Counted from the stretch's first letter, positions 48,385-58,193 are shown. The stretch: DNA of 64,000 nucleotides from an uncultured Gammaproteobacteria bacterium (GCA_951812785.1 OX638335.1:261630-325629), one strand, 5' to 3'. Numbers and translations: made by a program. Notes: generated by a model from the letters alone, not told the origin.

Positions 48385-49280
48385 CAAGTTGTTCTAAATT
48401 AATATTTACATGGCTGATTTATGTAGTGTTGGTGACTGCGTGTACTTCGCCGTCAATAAAAAAGGACTCTGCACCTGAAAAGCCGACACTCATCGATCGT
48501 AGCGAAGAAGTCATCCCGAAAGTGGAGCCTAGAAGTAAATACGGCAATCCCGATTCTTATGTTGTGTTCGGCCAGCGTTATCATACATTGCCGACAGCAA
48601 AAAATTATGTAGAGCAGGGTATGGCCTCCTGGTATGGCACAAAATTTCATGGTCGGCGCACATCAAGTGGTGAGACTTATGATATGTATGCAATGACGGC
48701 AGCACATAAAACTTTGCCGCTACCTACCTATGCGCGTGTTACTAATAAGAAAAATGGCCGCTCGATTATTGTACGTATAAATGATCGTGGGCCGTTCCAT
48801 AAAAATAGAATCATTGACTTATCTTATGCGGCTGCAACAAAGTTAGATATCGTCGCCACCGGAACTGGCTTAGTCGAAGTCAGAGCGATTGATCCAGCTA
48901 AACAAGTGACCAAACCCGTAGTAAGTAAGGCAACAAATAAACCAGTTTTACCTAAAGATGTTGTAGATGTGGCGGAGCCAGCAAGCAGTGTTGAGATTGT
49001 GGAGCCAGAGTCGCTACCGGTAACAAAAGAAATAGAAAAAGAAGTTGGTGTCTTTGTGCAATTGGGTGCTTTTCGCAGCAAAGAAAAGGCTAATAAACTC
49101 AGGAATAAATTTGTTGCCCATCAAGTTGGACAAGTTAGTATCACGCAACAAACCCTTGACGATGCGCCTATATATAAAGTATTAATAGGTCCATTAGACA
49201 CAGTTGAGGAAGCTGATAACGCTGTGGGAAAAATTACACGGCTAGGGCATAAAGAAACGCTTGTATTCCAAAGTAAGTGA
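48354..49280 (+). CDS. rlpA: Septal-ring lipoprotein RlpA
   Basis: The 308-residue protein starts in the end of mltB and has a lipobox, VVLVTAC (cysteine about residue 30), so it is a lipoprotein. The central double-psi barrel has the transglycosylase-type GMASWYGTKFHG and NDRGPFHKNRIIDLSYAAA, and a C-terminal SPOR domain (VGVFVQLGAFRSKEKANKL) binds denuded glycan at the septum. It fits the mltB-rlpA-dacA order of pseudomonads. Confidence 0.93.
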   Translation: MDCDCAKRKLTSCSKLIFTWLIYVVLVTACTSPSIKKDSAPEKPTLIDRSEEVIPKVEPRSKYGNPDSYVVFGQRYHTLPTAKNYVEQGMASWYGTKFHGRRTSSGETYDMYAMTAAHKTLPLPTYARVTNKKNGRSIIVRINDRGPFHKNRIIDLSYAAATKLDIVATGTGLVEVRAIDPAKQVTKPVVSKATNKPVLPKDVVDVAEPASSVEIVEPESLPVTKEIEKEVGVFVQLGAFRSKEKANKLRNKFVAHQVGQVSITQQTLDDAPIYKVLIGPLDTVEEADNAVGKITRLGHKETLVFQSK

Positions 49281-49314
49281 TAGCACTTGTTTCCTAACCT
49301 TTGAATAAAAATGC

Positions 49315-50463
49315 ATGAATAAGTTGATCAAAAATTTAATTTGTATCCTGTTGGTATCTTTGGTTTCTGTAGTCAGCGTTAACGCAAGACCTGTGCCTAT
49401 TCCTAAGGCGCCTATGATTAATGCGAAGAGTTATGTTTTATTGGATCATGATACTGGAACTGTCATTGCAGAAAAAAATGCCGATGAAAAAAATGATCCG
49501 GCAAGTATCACTAAGTTAATGACGGCTTATGTTGTTTATAAAATATTGTCTGAAGGATTAATGCAGTTAACGGACGAAGTTCTTATCAGTGAGAAAGCAT
49601 GGCGCGCTATTGGCTCGCGTATGTTTGTTGAAGTGGGGAAGCGCGTTAAGGTAGATGATTTGCTAAAAGGGTTAATCGTACAATCAGGTAACGATGCCAG
49701 TATCGCGCTAGCCGAGCATGTCGCAGGCAGTGAAGATGCTTTTGTTGGCATGATGAATATAGAAGCTGCACGATTAGGAATGGTCGATTCTCATTTTACC
49801 AATGTAACTGGATTGACACACGAGCAACATTTTATGACGGCAAGAGATATTGCAACATTGAGTAGTGCAATCATTCGAGATTTTCCGAGTCAGTACACAC
49901 GTTACTCGCAAAAAGATTTTACTTATAACGGAATTATACAACACAACCGCAATAAGCTTTTATGGCGCGACCCAACTGTAGACGGGTTAAAAACAGGGCA
50001 TACCGATGCAGCAAAATATTGCTTAGCCTCTTCAGCAAAAAGAGGTGATATGCGTTTAGTGTCAGTAGTGTTGGGTGCGCCATCAGCTGATGCTAGAGCA
50101 ACACATTCGCAAGCATTATTAAACTACGGTTTCCGTTTCTTTGAATCACATAAACTTTATAGTGCAGGCCAGGAGCTTCTTAAGAAGCGCGCTTGGTATG
50201 GGGCAAAGGAAGAAGTTAGTCTGGGCATTAAAGAAGATATTATTATTACTATTCCGCGCGGGCGTTATAATGATTTGAAACCATTCATGCAGGTGGCATC
50301 TCAGTTGGAAGCGCCAATAAAACTGCATCAATCAGTAGGTAATGTGGTGATTAATTTAGATGATGCGAAATTTGCAGAAGTTGAATTAGTCGCATTAGAG
50401 GCGTTAGAAGAAGGTAATATCATGCAGAAAATCAGTGATTATGTGATGAGTTACTTTGACTAA
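49315..50463 (+). CDS. dacA: D-alanyl-D-alanine carboxypeptidase (DacA/DacC type)
   Basis: This 382-residue low-molecular-weight PBP trims pentapeptide side chains in the periplasm. It has a signal peptide (1-24), the active-site serine S64 in SITK, SGN at 124-126 and KTGH (about residue 227), then a beta domain and a C-terminal amphipathic anchor (MQKISDYVMSYFD). It lies 34 bases after rlpA. Confidence 0.94.
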   Translation: MNKLIKNLICILLVSLVSVVSVNARPVPIPKAPMINAKSYVLLDHDTGTVIAEKNADEKNDPASITKLMTAYVVYKILSEGLMQLTDEVLISEKAWRAIGSRMFVEVGKRVKVDDLLKGLIVQSGNDASIALAEHVAGSEDAFVGMMNIEAARLGMVDSHFTNVTGLTHEQHFMTARDIATLSSAIIRDFPSQYTRYSQKDFTYNGIIQHNRNKLLWRDPTVDGLKTGHTDAAKYCLASSAKRGDMRLVSVVLGAPSADARATHSQALLNYGFRFFESHKLYSAGQELLKKRAWYGAKEEVSLGIKEDIIITIPRGRYNDLKPFMQVASQLEAPIKLHQSVGNVVINLDDAKFAEVELVALEALEEGNIMQKISDYVMSYFD

Positions 50464-50481
50464 GTCTAATATAAAATAGGC

Positions 50482-51312
50482 ATGGCGTATTTAAACGGTG
50501 ATTATCTCCCGTTGGAAGAGTGTAAAGTTTCGGTATTAGACCGCGGCTTCATCTTTGGTGACGCTATCTATGAGCTAATTCCTGTCTATAATTCAAAGCC
50601 GTTCTATCTAGAAGCACATTTGAAAAGATTGGTGCGTAGTCTTGATCAAATACAAATAAGCAATCCACATAGTAATGACGCGTGGAAGCACATTATAAGC
50701 AACTTGATTGAACAGTCGGGGTTGACCCGGTTGTCAGTTTATCTACAAGTCACACGCGGTGTTGCTAAACGTGATCATGCATATCCTGCCAATACATCTC
50801 CTACTGTGTTTGGGATGACCAATGAATGGCCAGCAGTGAATCCAGATATGTACAAGAAAGGACTCGCAGTAGTCACTGCTGAAGATATGCGTTGGGGACG
50901 TTGTGATATTAAAGTTACTAGCCTACTGGCAAATGTGATGAGCAAACAACAAGCGGTTGAAAGTAATACAGATGAAGTGATTCTAATTCGTGATGGTTAT
51001 GTCCTAGAAGGTTCGGCAACCAATGTGTTTATAGTCAAAGATGGCCAAGTGATGTCAGCGCCTAAGAATAATTTAATTCTGCCAGGAGTCACACGCGATG
51101 TTGTGGTGGAAATACTTAACGAAAATAACATCCCACTATTGGAGCAGGCACCTACACAAGCACAATTAACAGATGCAGACGAAGTGTGGATTACCAGTTC
51201 AACAAAAGAGTGTGCGCCTGTAATAATAGTGGATGGGAAACCAGTAGGGAATGGGAAGCTGGGCGAACTATGGGGAAAAGTTTTTAACTTATATCAACAG
51301 CGCAAGAAATAG
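50482..51312 (+). CDS. dat: D-amino-acid aminotransferase
   Basis: This 276-residue class IV PLP aminotransferase interconverts D-alanine and D-glutamate, supplying D-amino acids for the wall. The PLP lysine is K144 (DIKVTSLLANV), and the N-terminal MAYLNGDYLPLEEC and DRGFIFGDAIYE match Dat rather than branched-chain IlvE. Dat and IlvE are related, so the amino-acid range is inferred. It overlaps the next gene by one base. Confidence 0.88.
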   Translation: MAYLNGDYLPLEECKVSVLDRGFIFGDAIYELIPVYNSKPFYLEAHLKRLVRSLDQIQISNPHSNDAWKHIISNLIEQSGLTRLSVYLQVTRGVAKRDHAYPANTSPTVFGMTNEWPAVNPDMYKKGLAVVTAEDMRWGRCDIKVTSLLANVMSKQQAVESNTDEVILIRDGYVLEGSATNVFIVKDGQVMSAPKNNLILPGVTRDVVVEILNENNIPLLEQAPTQAQLTDADEVWITSSTKECAPVIIVDGKPVGNGKLGELWGKVFNLYQQRKK

Positions 51313-51608
51313 TGTCTGCGTACAACAGATCAGGCAATAGAGATGCAGAGCAACTACAAGGCTTAGTGTATCCTTGTGATTTCCCGATAAAAATGTTTGG
51401 CATGAATACTCTGCACTTCATAGCCGCAGTAGATCGCGTAGTAGAAGAATTTGTACCAAGAAAAGATTGGGTATCCACCAAAACCACTCCAAGTAAAAAT
51501 GATAAATATATTAGCTACACTATTGTCATTATCGCGCGCGATCGAGAACAACTAGATAAAGTCTGTGCGGGCGTTACAAATTGTTCTGAAGTAATTATGG
51601 CGCTATAA
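51312..51608 (+). CDS. ybeD: YbeD/DUF493 family protein
   Basis: This 98-residue protein begins with GTG overlapping the dat stop. It has the family pattern YPCDFPIKMFGMNT and the TPSKNDKYISYTIVIIARDREQL fold similar to an ACT-like ligand domain. The gene usually precedes lipB; here the next 9 kb are accessory. Confidence 0.9.
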   Translation: MSAYNRSGNRDAEQLQGLVYPCDFPIKMFGMNTLHFIAAVDRVVEEFVPRKDWVSTKTTPSKNDKYISYTIVIIARDREQLDKVCAGVTNCSEVIMAL

Positions 51609-51861
51609 GCATTCGATATGGGAACAATTGTGTCAACTAGATATATGGGAGAAGCCAACGTCGATGATTGGCAAATATATATGCAAATTTTTGTGGTGGT
51701 ACGATATGGGCGATCAGCCAAAATTTAAGCTGCAGTTTGCAAGTGGTGATGGGCGCAAAATTAAAGATTAGTTTATTTGGTAAAGTGAGTCTGGAGAAGT
51801 CCAGGTTGGATTACCATGGGGAACATATAAATTTATCCTCTAGATTGACACGTTAAATATT
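51609..51861. other. Short intergenic stretch with a possible lipB relic
   Basis: No intact gene is present. A short frame starting MGTIVSTRYMGEANVDDWQI (51618 onward) weakly resembles the LipB start ([13 protein letters not shown] in the copy at 60573) before ending at a stop; the rest is unassigned. lipB normally sits here, after ybeD. Confidence 0.25.
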
Positions 51862-52215
51862 ATGGTTGCACGCTCAAAATTATATGCTCAGCTTGATTCG
51901 CTAGAAGGCGAGTTGGATGAAAAATTGATGCCGCATTTGGAAGAAGCGGCTAAAGGGAAAAACGAATATATCTTTTGTGCTAAAAGTTTCGTGCCCTATG
52001 TCAGTCTTAGAAAGCATGCAGATAAGCTGACAGCAGAGCTAATAGAATTATTATCAGATATTTTTTATCTTAGAGAAAAACTGGGTGAACCTTTAGATAA
52101 TACTAATGCGGGACGATTGTGTGAGTTTTGCGAAAAATGGGTCAATTTGACCGATAGGCATCGCAATAGTGCCCAGGACTTAGCGATTCAATTTTTGAAA
52201 GAAATTAAAGCTTGA
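51862..52215 (+). CDS. Hypothetical protein, 117 aa
   Basis: This protein is helical and charged, with two cysteines close together (LCEFCEKW) near residue 90 and no membrane segment. I do not recognise a family. It starts with ATG, without a clear ribosome site, and is convergent with the DsbA-like gene, one base away. Confidence 0.55.
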   Translation: MVARSKLYAQLDSLEGELDEKLMPHLEEAAKGKNEYIFCAKSFVPYVSLRKHADKLTAELIELLSDIFYLREKLGEPLDNTNAGRLCEFCEKWVNLTDRHRNSAQDLAIQFLKEIKA

Positions 52216-52216
52216 G

Positions 52217-52843
52217 TTAACAATCACCATTATCAATGCGCATTCGTATTTTCTCTAATATCGTCTCAGCTTGAGAATAATCAGGATCAATATGCAATGC
52301 TCGCGTATCACCCATTAATAGAAATCCCGGGAAAGAATTGAGCTGCAAGTTGCGCGCAGTGTTTAATTCCTTAAATAGTTCTTCATTAATGTCATTACTT
52401 ATTAAGTCTTGGCTGAATTGATTGGCATCCAGTGCTATTTCTTTTGCAAGTTCTATCAGTGTTTCATTGCCGGAAGGATTTCTTGCTTGTAGATAATAAG
52501 CCTGCTGAATTTTATGAGTCATGATTTCATCATATTTCGTACCCTGTTTTCTTGCAGCGATAACAGCGCGACAAGCCGGATAAGTGCTGCGACGTGGCCT
52601 ACATGCCGTCCAGAAATCATAATTGAATTTAGTCTCTGGTAGTTGCTGTTGTATGCGTCGCCAGTTGTCTATTACGTACTGTTTGGTTTTTTCTGGCATG
52701 GGTTTGTCGCTGTCGGCAGCTAAGCCGCCTAACAAACGAATAAATTCAATATTGGTTGGAAGCTTGTTTTTAACTTCTAGCAATACCGGCTGGAAGGCCC
52801 AGCACCAGCTGCACATAGGGTCATGGACATAATAGAGTTTCAT
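52217..52843 (-). CDS. DsbA-family thiol oxidoreductase, cytoplasmic type
   Basis: The 208-residue protein has a thioredoxin-like fold with the active-site CSWC (residues 11-14, DPMCSWCWAFQP) and the typical inserted helical domain (FWTACRPRRSTYPACRA). It has no signal peptide, so it probably acts in the cytoplasm, like FrnE-type DsbA proteins. It lies downstream of the ndh gene by 9 bases and is likely co-transcribed. Confidence 0.88.
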   Translation of the reverse strand: MKLYYVHDPMCSWCWAFQPVLLEVKNKLPTNIEFIRLLGGLAADSDKPMPEKTKQYVIDNWRRIQQQLPETKFNYDFWTACRPRRSTYPACRAVIAARKQGTKYDEIMTHKIQQAYYLQARNPSGNETLIELAKEIALDANQFSQDLISNDINEELFKELNTARNLQLNSFPGFLLMGDTRALHIDPDYSQAETILEKIRMRIDNGDC

Positions 52844-52852
52844 GATATGGTT

Positions 52853-54181
52853 TTAATGAAACTTCATTCTTGGTTTGGTTTTTTGGGTGAGTATGTTGGC
52901 CATAGTGGTGAGCGTGACTCTTACTATGCCGTGTATTGCTAATTGGTGCATTTTGTAGAGTGACAAATACATGAGGCGCGCTAACAAACCCTCAACCATT
53001 AAGCTGCCCGCTTTCTTGCCAAATAAATTCCCCATCATGTTGCCTACAGTTGCGTAGCTACTTAAATTGATCAGCGAGCCGTAATCAACATAGCGGTAGT
53101 TAGGTAGAGGTTTATTCTTTAAACGATTCTTCAGCGATTTGACTAACATGGAGGCTTGTTGATGTGCTGCTTGCGCGCGTGGTGGCACAGTGTCATCGGT
53201 GCCTGGCATAGGACAGGCTGCGCAATCGCCTAGTGCAAATATATTGTTGTCTAGTGTGGTTTCTAAAGATTCTTTAACGATTAAGCAATTATTGCCAGTG
53301 GCTTCTAGGCCATCTATGTTGGCTAAAAAATCAGGTGCTTTAATGCCTGCCGCCCAGACTCTAATTTCTGCAGGCACTAGTCCGCCTTTATCTGTAACAA
53401 ATCCTTCACTGGTGGCTTCGTTGATGCGGTGGCCTGTCAGTGTTTCAATATGAATTTTTTCTAATGCTATTTGAGTTTTTGTGGATAAATCAACTGGTAG
53501 TGCAGGTAATACTCTGTCGGCTGCCTCAATAATAGAGATTTTAATTTTATCGCTGTGTAATTGGGCGATACCGAATTTGACGAGTTGCTCAGATGCTTCA
53601 TGTAATTCAGCTGAAAGCTCAACGCCTGTAGCTCCAGCGCCAGCAATGGCGACTTTTAATTGGCCTTTTCTTAGTGGGCTGGTTTGCGCGTGGGCAGAAT
53701 AAGTGTTGCGTAACAGGTGCTGGTGGAACACATCTGCTTCTACGCGAGTATCAAGAAACATGCAGTGCTGTTTAATGCCCTTAATGCCGAAGTCATTAGT
53801 TTGACTGCCGACTGCAAATATTAATGTGTCATATTTAAATGTGCGGCGTGGAATATACTCGACACCTTGTTTGTCCACTGTGGGAGCCAGGCTAATTTCT
53901 TTTGCTTGTCTATTCAGACGATCCATTTTGCCTAGTCTGAACATAAAGTGATTTTTATGTGCGAGTGCGAGGTAGCTCACTTCATCTTCGTAAGAGTTGA
54001 GCGTGCCTGCAGCCACTTCGTGCAATAATGGCTTCCATAAGTGCGTTAGCTTACAATCTACTAAGGTAATATTGGCTTTAGCTTTTTTGCCAAGTTTATT
54101 TCCTAGGCTAGTGGCTAGCTCTAAACCGCCAGCGCCGCCACCGACAATAATAATGTGGTGTAAATCCGTTGAATCGTTCAT
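52853..54181 (-). CDS. ndh: Type II NADH dehydrogenase (NDH-2)
   Basis: This 442-residue flavoprotein transfers electrons from NADH to quinone without pumping protons. It has the FAD motif VGGGAGGLELA, the second dinucleotide motif IAGAGATGVELSAEL, and IFALGDCAACP. The C-terminal part carries a membrane-binding amphipathic stretch. Its ATG overlaps the stop of the roxA reading frame, so the two were one operon. Confidence 0.9.
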   Translation of the reverse strand: MNDSTDLHHIIIVGGGAGGLELATSLGNKLGKKAKANITLVDCKLTHLWKPLLHEVAAGTLNSYEDEVSYLALAHKNHFMFRLGKMDRLNRQAKEISLAPTVDKQGVEYIPRRTFKYDTLIFAVGSQTNDFGIKGIKQHCMFLDTRVEADVFHQHLLRNTYSAHAQTSPLRKGQLKVAIAGAGATGVELSAELHEASEQLVKFGIAQLHSDKIKISIIEAADRVLPALPVDLSTKTQIALEKIHIETLTGHRINEATSEGFVTDKGGLVPAEIRVWAAGIKAPDFLANIDGLEATGNNCLIVKESLETTLDNNIFALGDCAACPMPGTDDTVPPRAQAAHQQASMLVKSLKNRLKNKPLPNYRYVDYGSLINLSSYATVGNMMGNLFGKKAGSLMVEGLLARLMYLSLYKMHQLAIHGIVRVTLTTMANILTQKTKPRMKFH

Positions 54182-54911
54182 TCCGTTAAGTACAGTGAGC
54201 TATGGTTAAGTAAGGTTAATAGTAAGTCGAGGTTATCCTCATTTTGCGTAAATTCTTTAGGATAGAGCTTAATCTTGTTGCAAAGTAATTCTACCAGTTT
54301 GCTAGAATCGGCATGTGTCTGTATATGCCTGCCATCAACGAATAAATCATGATGTTTAGCCTGTGCTCTGAAAGCAAAACGAGAGCTTTCATTTCTGGTC
54401 AGACTATTGTCTGATGCTAGATGATGTTTTAGCTCTGCTAGTGAATACGTATGCTCTGACTGATTAAATTCTAAATCGTTCGCCTGTTGATATTTCGGTG
54501 TTGTGATGTAACGGCCAAACCAATCGCCGATGGAATCTGAGTCTTGGGTATAGTCTGAAAGTATCTGTTGAATCTTTGCGATTGTATTAGTGCTTATCTC
54601 GCCAGTATTTTTTGAGGGCTAAGGTCAGGGTCTTGATAACGCAATGATTCAGCGAGTTTGTCACCTAAGTGATCAGTATATTCGCGCAATATTTCACTGT
54701 GTGAGGGTGCACGAAAACCAATTGAGCAAGTGATGCAGCCATCACCTAGTGCGATGCCATTGTGCCCCACACCAGGAGGGACGTATAAAATGTCGCCAGG
54801 ATTTAACACCCAGCTATGTTCCACTTGAAATTCACTGAGAATTTTTACAGGTAGATTTTCGTGTATTGCAGAAGACTCATTATAAATGCCACCTACTTCC
54901 CAGTAACGCGG

Positions 54912-56035
54912 CGCCAAAGATAAACTAAGTTGAGGTGAACCATGTTTATCTGGTTTTACTTTATTAAATAAGCTGAACAAATCGCGCCTAATAAATAAAT
55001 TGGTATGTAGCAGACGAATGATCTGTTGCATGCTTTGTGTTATTTTTGATTGACACTTCATAAATGCAATGAGCAAATAAACACACAATGCTGCTAGCAC
55101 TTGAGTCAAGACCGCATTTTTACTGATCCCTAGAAAATTCTTAATCTTTAAGTTTTGTTTAATCCACTTAAAGCATAATTCCACCTGCCAACGTTGTTTA
55201 TAGATGTCGGTAATGGTTTGAGCAGACCAATCAAAATGATTGGTGATGAATGCATAATGTTTACCTGTCTGTGGGGCTTGATATCCAACACAACGAATGG
55301 GGTACAACTGATTGCCGGCACGTTGTTTTGAGGTGTATTCAATGATTTGATCGCGTGTAATGTTGCTGTTTTCAGCGATGGGTTTGCGCTCCACCACACG
55401 ATATAGCGCATTACCTCGAATACGTGTCACCCAATAAATTCCCTTATCTGTTAAGGCTTTATGCCATCGGTAGTGATTGTAGCCCTTGTCAAAGACCACT
55501 ACGGAACCACCAGGAAGGTTTACCACTTCATTTTCAGAAATACAGCTTTCCGTGATCCGCGCGAAGCTTGGAATCAACCCGTCGTGATCTAAGCCCAGAT
55601 GCAGTTTGAAGACAGCTTTCTTGCGATTGTAATCTGCCGAGGGAAACAGTTTCATCAAAGCATCTAGCAAACTACCATCTCATGAAAACAACTTCCCTTT
55701 GCATCGAAACCCATGTCGGGGTGAGTGATGTAAACAACGTTGATAGAGTTGTTCGAACAAAGAAGCATAAAATTGATAATCGCGTTGTTCATTGGCGCGT
55801 GCCAGGGCTGATTTACTGACCGACTGACAACCTAAATGGTAGTGTGTATGTTGTTTGGTTGACCAGACAGCTTTCAATATCACGTAAACTTTGGCGGCCA
55901 TTGAGTTGCCCCACGGCTAATGCCACGAATTGGCTCCAACGCGATAGTGCTATCGACCTGATTCGCGAGGCGTTCAAATTCATGTCTCGGGACCATTTTA
56001 AGCATCTGAGATAGGACAGTGTTACAATGCGGCAT
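54912..56035 (-). pseudogene. IS4-family transposase, degenerate
   Basis: From ATG 56035 the N-terminal MPHCNTVLSQMLKMVPRHEF is the DUF4372 start. A frameshift near 55952 (RWSQFVALAVGQLNGRQSL in another frame) and another near 55831, then an internal TGA near 55680, damage it. The core follows: LLDA (first Asp), KLHLGLDHDG, VVFDKGYNHYRWH (second Asp) and QRWQVELCFKWIKQN (Glu). It lacks the block after the first Asp that intact family members show. It is almost surely inactive. Confidence 0.85.
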
Positions 56036-56106
56036 GGCTTAAATCTCCTTATGTATACAGTGTTTTCTAGACAACTACATTGTATCAATTAGTTGAGATT
56101 TAAGCC
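56036..56106. repeat. 12-bp inverted repeat around the transposase leader
   Basis: Perfect arms GGCTTAAATCTC (56036-56047) and GAGATTTAAGCC (56095-56106) are 47 bases apart, flanking the promoter region of the IS4 transposase and touching its start codon. It could regulate transposase synthesis. Confidence 0.75.
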
Positions 56107-56539
56107 TGTTTATCTTCTCCTTACTGGGACAGCAGTGGCACTGACCCCACCGCAGTTGTTGGCGTAGCTCATCATTAGGTCATCAATGCGCCAACGCGGG
56201 ATGAAATTAAATAGCTCTAATAATTCAGCCGCTTCGGGAACACAATGGTCAACCGCCTGAACCAGTAATGTCCAATCTGACTCTGGGAGGGTTGAAAATA
56301 TTTCGTCATTAAATGGACCATGTTGTAGATTCCATGATTCTCCATCTTTAATGATTAGCCGTGACTCAATACTATCTTCACAGGATAATCCTGCGAGAAT
56401 ATTGGCGTCGACTGGTGACTCAATCTGTGGTAGTGCGCTACGAATTAATAGCGGTTTCTTCTGCCAGTATTCAGATAGGAAAGTTTCCAGGGACATGCCA
56501 GTTAATGCAGCGGGATTCATATTAAACATGCTTTGTTTA

Positions 56540-57008
56540 TTATGTATGTGGTTTGCTTTTAAGCATTTCTATATGGGGTATGCCATCTTCCAGGTAATTT
56601 TCAGATGTTTGGTTAAAATTAAAACCCTCATAGGATTTTTTTAGATGGGCTTGAGCGCTAACTTTAATATCATGATCAGGCCATAGTATAACCACTTGCT
56701 CTAGGCATTTATTCATTAGTATAGAGCCAATGCCTTGGAGGGCGCTGGGAAGCATCCACGGCGAAGCGCCCAATACTGCTTTCTGGGTAACTCACGCCCG
56801 GGGGCAATAATCGCGCATAGGCAACTATTGTTGAATTCTGGTAAGCGATTAGATGACGGGTGTCAGTTATACGATCTTTTTCGTCTAGCTCGGAATAAGG
56901 ACAGTGTTGCTCAACGACAAAAATATCTACGCGAAATTTAATGAGTTCATACAGTTGGTTATTATCAATCTGTTCAAATCGCTTACATTTCCATTCGAGT
57001 TGTTTCAT
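56540..57008 (-). pseudogene. elaA: ElaA-family GNAT acetyltransferase, frameshifted
   Basis: The first part (ATG 57008, MKQLEWKCKRFEQ) contains VDIFVVEQHCPYSELDEKD and HLIAYQNSTIVAYARLLPPG, and SSIGRFAVDASQR; the second, in another frame, continues GIGSILMNKCLEQV, AQAHLKKSYEGFNF and DGIPHIEML, matching ElaA throughout. Dropping one C from a CCC run near 56750 restores QRLQGIGS. ElaA acetylates small amines and is dispensable. Confidence 0.9.
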
Positions 57009-57095
57009 GATAGTTTGTTGGTGAGACGTTTTGGTGATTGTTTCATCATCAAGTAGATTCAACTGAATATCAACTACTGTTATTAAATAGAAACT

Positions 57096-57230
57096 ATGAA
57101 GCTAATATTGCTGTTGTTAATGCTTTTGTGTTTCAGTGTGAAGGCTGAAAAGTTGCACAATATAGTAGAGATAGATATAGAGCCTGCTCAATATGGCAAT
57201 ATGGAATTATTCCTATTATTGGCTCGATAA
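57096..57230 (+). CDS. Short signal-peptide ORF, possibly a fragment
   Basis: This 44-residue frame begins with a convincing signal peptide (MKLILLLLMLLCFSVKAEK) followed by HNIVEIDIEPAQYGN. It may be the start of a broken periplasmic gene: there is no family match and 57231-57304 holds no obvious continuation. Confidence 0.35.
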   Translation: MKLILLLLMLLCFSVKAEKLHNIVEIDIEPAQYGNMELFLLLAR

Positions 57231-57304
57231 CAGAACAGGATGTCCAGAAAACCGCATTAGTGTTTAATCATGAGGATGCACATATTAAATAAGCGGTATA
57301 AAAC

Positions 57305-57622
57305 ATGAAATACCAGTTAGTTATTCAATTCCCAGTTACTGAGAATTTCGATTTTGATTCAATCATAGAGCTTGAAACGCGATTAACACTTGAAATGGGT
57401 GAAGGTTATGTTGTTGATGGACATGACTTTGGTGCTAGCGAGATAAACCTTTTCATTCAAACTGATGACCCTGAAGCGGGCTACGAAAAAGTATTGGATA
57501 TACTCAGTGCGCAACTCATATCGTCTTTGAGAGTTGCTTATAGAGTTAAAGAGGCTAGTGATTTTTTTGGTTGCATCCTGCCGACAGCAAGAATAAATTT
57601 TCTATTAAATAACCTTCTGTAA
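57305..57622 (+). CDS. Small conserved hypothetical protein
   Basis: This 105-residue protein starts MKYQLVIQFP, then EMGEGYVVDGHDFGASEINLF and DDPEAGYEKVLDIL. The pattern recurs in uncharacterised bacterial proteins with an immunity- or ferredoxin-like fold; function is unknown. There is no membrane segment. It lies just before a decayed membrane-protein gene. Confidence 0.6.
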   Translation: MKYQLVIQFPVTENFDFDSIIELETRLTLEMGEGYVVDGHDFGASEINLFIQTDDPEAGYEKVLDILSAQLISSLRVAYRVKEASDFFGCILPTARINFLLNNLL

Positions 57623-57626
57623 GGAA

Positions 57627-58192
57627 GTGTTAAGTGCAATAGCCACTGTGCTGACGTTCGTCGCGTTTATTCCTTAATATAAGATCCATATTAAGCAACA
57701 AAATAAAACCGCATGTTTTTTCATGGACAATATGGAGCATTACCACGCTGGTTATATTTTTTGCACAAGTAGAAGATGGCGCCGGAGTGGGCGCATGGTC
57801 AACAGGTGTGTCAGGATGTGTGACTGCATTAATTGCATGTCTGGCCTATTGAAAGCGAGCAGATATTAGTATTACTAGGTTTGATTGGCTGTTTTTTAGT
57901 GCTGCTATATTTTCATTGGCCGTGTGGTATTTTACTTCTGATCCTTTATGGACAGTTATTATCCTAACTGCTACTGATGTGTTGGGGTTTGGTCCCACGA
58001 TTAGAGAAGCGTATTCTCATCCTTATTCGGAATCGTTAATTTTTCATCATACTTGCTGTGCGCGATTTATTAGTGCTGGCAGCATTGGAAAACTACACTA
58101 TTAAAACGGTATTATTCCCTGCAGCTATTGTCATATCATGTATTACAGTGGGTGTGATGCTAATTTGTCGAAGGAAAATAGGAGTTAGTTAA
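57627..58192 (+). pseudogene. Integral membrane protein, heavily decayed
   Basis: Three lesions break what is recognisable as one multi-span membrane protein. From GTG 57627 (with AAGGAA upstream) the reading AIATVLTFVAFIP shifts frame near 57675; IRSILSNKIKPHVFSW and FFAQVEDGAGVGAWSTG follow with an internal stop TGA near 57849; WYFTSDPLWTVIILTATDVL continues; then a shift near 58045-58065 leads to LLVLAALENYTIKTVLFPA and the end at 58192. The family is a hydrophobic protein of unknown function, found next to similar small proteins. Confidence 0.8.
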
Positions 58193-58193
58193 T

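Larger units (their letters stand above)
54912..56140 (-). mobile_element. Degenerate IS4-family element (DUF4372 type) inside roxA
   Basis: The block between the two halves of roxA encodes an IS4-family transposase in broken frames. Its edges are estimates: on the right, roxA sequence stops near GGGGTC; on the left the transposase frame runs in-frame into roxA codons (QLSLSLAPRYWEVGG), so the left end, including its repeat, seems deleted. A further inverted repeat lies near the transposase start. Confidence 0.75.
54178..56529 (-). pseudogene. roxA: Ribosomal protein uL16 arginine hydroxylase RoxA (YcfD), broken by an IS
   Basis: The 5' part (from ATG 56529) encodes the N-terminal JmjC region up to FNFIPRWRIDDLMMSYANN. 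An IS4-family element then interrupts, and the 3' part resumes at RYWEVGGIYNE, continuing PGDILYVPPGVGHNGIAL and SIGFRAPSHSEILREY. The HxD iron site between these parts is gone. A one-base loss in an A run near 54605-54612 then shifts the frame; in the shifted frame the C-terminal winged-helix region is complete to a stop at 54178. RoxA hydroxylates Arg81 of ribosomal protein uL16, so this function is lost. Confidence 0.92.
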
